NCBI GenBank assembly: GCA_965249175.1
Contig: OZ252227.1
Location: 1,488,001 to 1,552,000, forward strand
Direction of reading: 5' to 3'
Source: CAZYFH01 sp965249175
GTDB taxonomy: Bacteria > Acidobacteriota > Vicinamibacteria > Vicinamibacterales > UBA8438
Length of the DNA stretch: 64,000 nucleotides
Made by a program: the position numbers and the translations under genes. The notes beneath the pieces were generated by a model. That model was given only the letters and a program-made list of their open reading frames with translations, was not told where the DNA came from and searched no databases. Positions 63,795 through 64,000 of this stretch are shown here, one piece after another (position 1 is the first letter of the stretch; each line of letters begins with the position of its first letter).

Positions 63795-64000
63795 GCGACC
63801 GATCGACGAAGAAGCTCGTGCGCGAAGGTGACTTTGTCGCCGAGGTGGACGTGCGCCTCATCGAAGACGAGAGCGACTGGTCGCCGTACCTGTCTCCTGA
63901 GGACGCGTTCAAACTGGACGATGTCCGAGACGCACTGCGGGCGGGGGACATAAAGCGGGCGGCCCAGCTCGCCGCCCGCCTCTACCGGCTCACGCCGGTG
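63791..64000 (+). CDS. Putative partner (antitoxin) of the DUF4258 protein, cut by window end
   Basis: Seventy codons are present with no stop before the window ends: MSDRSTKKLVREGDFVAEVD, then SDWSPYLSPEDAFKLDDVRD and AARLYRLTPV. Coupling by ATGA to the DUF4258 gene and its small acidic sequence suggest an antitoxin. I recall similar short proteins beside DUF4258 genes, but the family is not named here. Confidence 0.65.
   Translation, partial: MSDRSTKKLVREGDFVAEVDVRLIEDESDWSPYLSPEDAFKLDDVRDALRAGDIKRAAQLAARLYRLTPV

Overview
Organism and overall character. The window is GC-rich bacterial DNA with densely packed genes: a rod-shape cluster (mreBCD-mrdA-rodA-rng), folE, mtnA, tsaD, a two-subunit 2-oxoacid:ferredoxin oxidoreductase and several secreted peptidases. 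The protein set, and a HEAT-repeat/HD-GYP gene pair, remind me of Acidobacteriota (perhaps Vicinamibacteria). That placement is an inference from gene content only. No rRNA or tRNA gene was seen.

Layout. 1-11.8 kb: end of sppA, a SurA/PpiD-type foldase, a diguanylate cyclase, then mreB-mreC-mreD-mrdA-rodA-rng with overlapping or near-touching genes (cell elongation plus RNase G). 11.9-20.1 kb: minus-strand genes (secreted protein, MGMT-type protein, DinB-like protein, membrane protein, M14 peptidase, HD-GYP and HEAT proteins; the last two each carry a one-base frameshift). 20.2-34.6 kb: plus-strand housekeeping and transport genes (nucleoside transporter, mtnA-tsaD, dicarboxylate/amino-acid symporter, HD protein, two ABC ATPase/permease pairs, hydroxyacyl-CoA dehydrogenase, folE, YpdA-like flavoprotein). 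34.8-36.2 kb: an IS that inserts at CTAG. 36.3-44.4 kb: minus-strand operon korA-korB-AAA ATPase-VWA protein-LON-domain protein and an M49-like peptidase. 44.4-45.8 kb: dihydrolipoamide dehydrogenase.

Accessory region, about 46.4-64 kb. This is an integron gene-cassette array without a visible integrase (a CALIN, or the distal part of a sedentary chromosomal integron). Six attC sites can be read directly; each has an RYYYAAC-like box, a near-palindromic arm with a single extrahelical G, and a GTTRRRY-like box. The cassettes carry a DUF4062 protein, an unknown protein, a small two-gene unit with a 2-TM protein, a TIR-domain protein, a multi-TM protein, an antitoxin/ParE pair and a DUF4258 pair: mostly defence- or stability-like cargo, all on the plus strand. 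Insertion sequences have bombarded the array: one ISL3, four IS256-type copies (one nested in another), one IS481-type and two IS110/IS1111-type elements. Target-site duplications allow exact repair of the broken genes for the ISL3 and IS256-type insertions.

Most interesting signals. (1) Both IS1111-type elements split the attC R' box; removing them restores GTTAGGC and GTTAGAC. Their long 3' non-coding ends, where IS1111-group elements encode a target-selecting seekRNA/bridge RNA, contain segments matching the attC core. (2) A roughly 100-bp cloverleaf-like repeat occurs five times with compensatory stem changes. It is carried inside MITEs whose ends match the resident IS, inside a second kind of inverted-repeat shell, and once with no shell. 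(3) The IS and its MITEs sit at CTAG; in two genes and in the transposase itself the TAG of that target is the stop codon.
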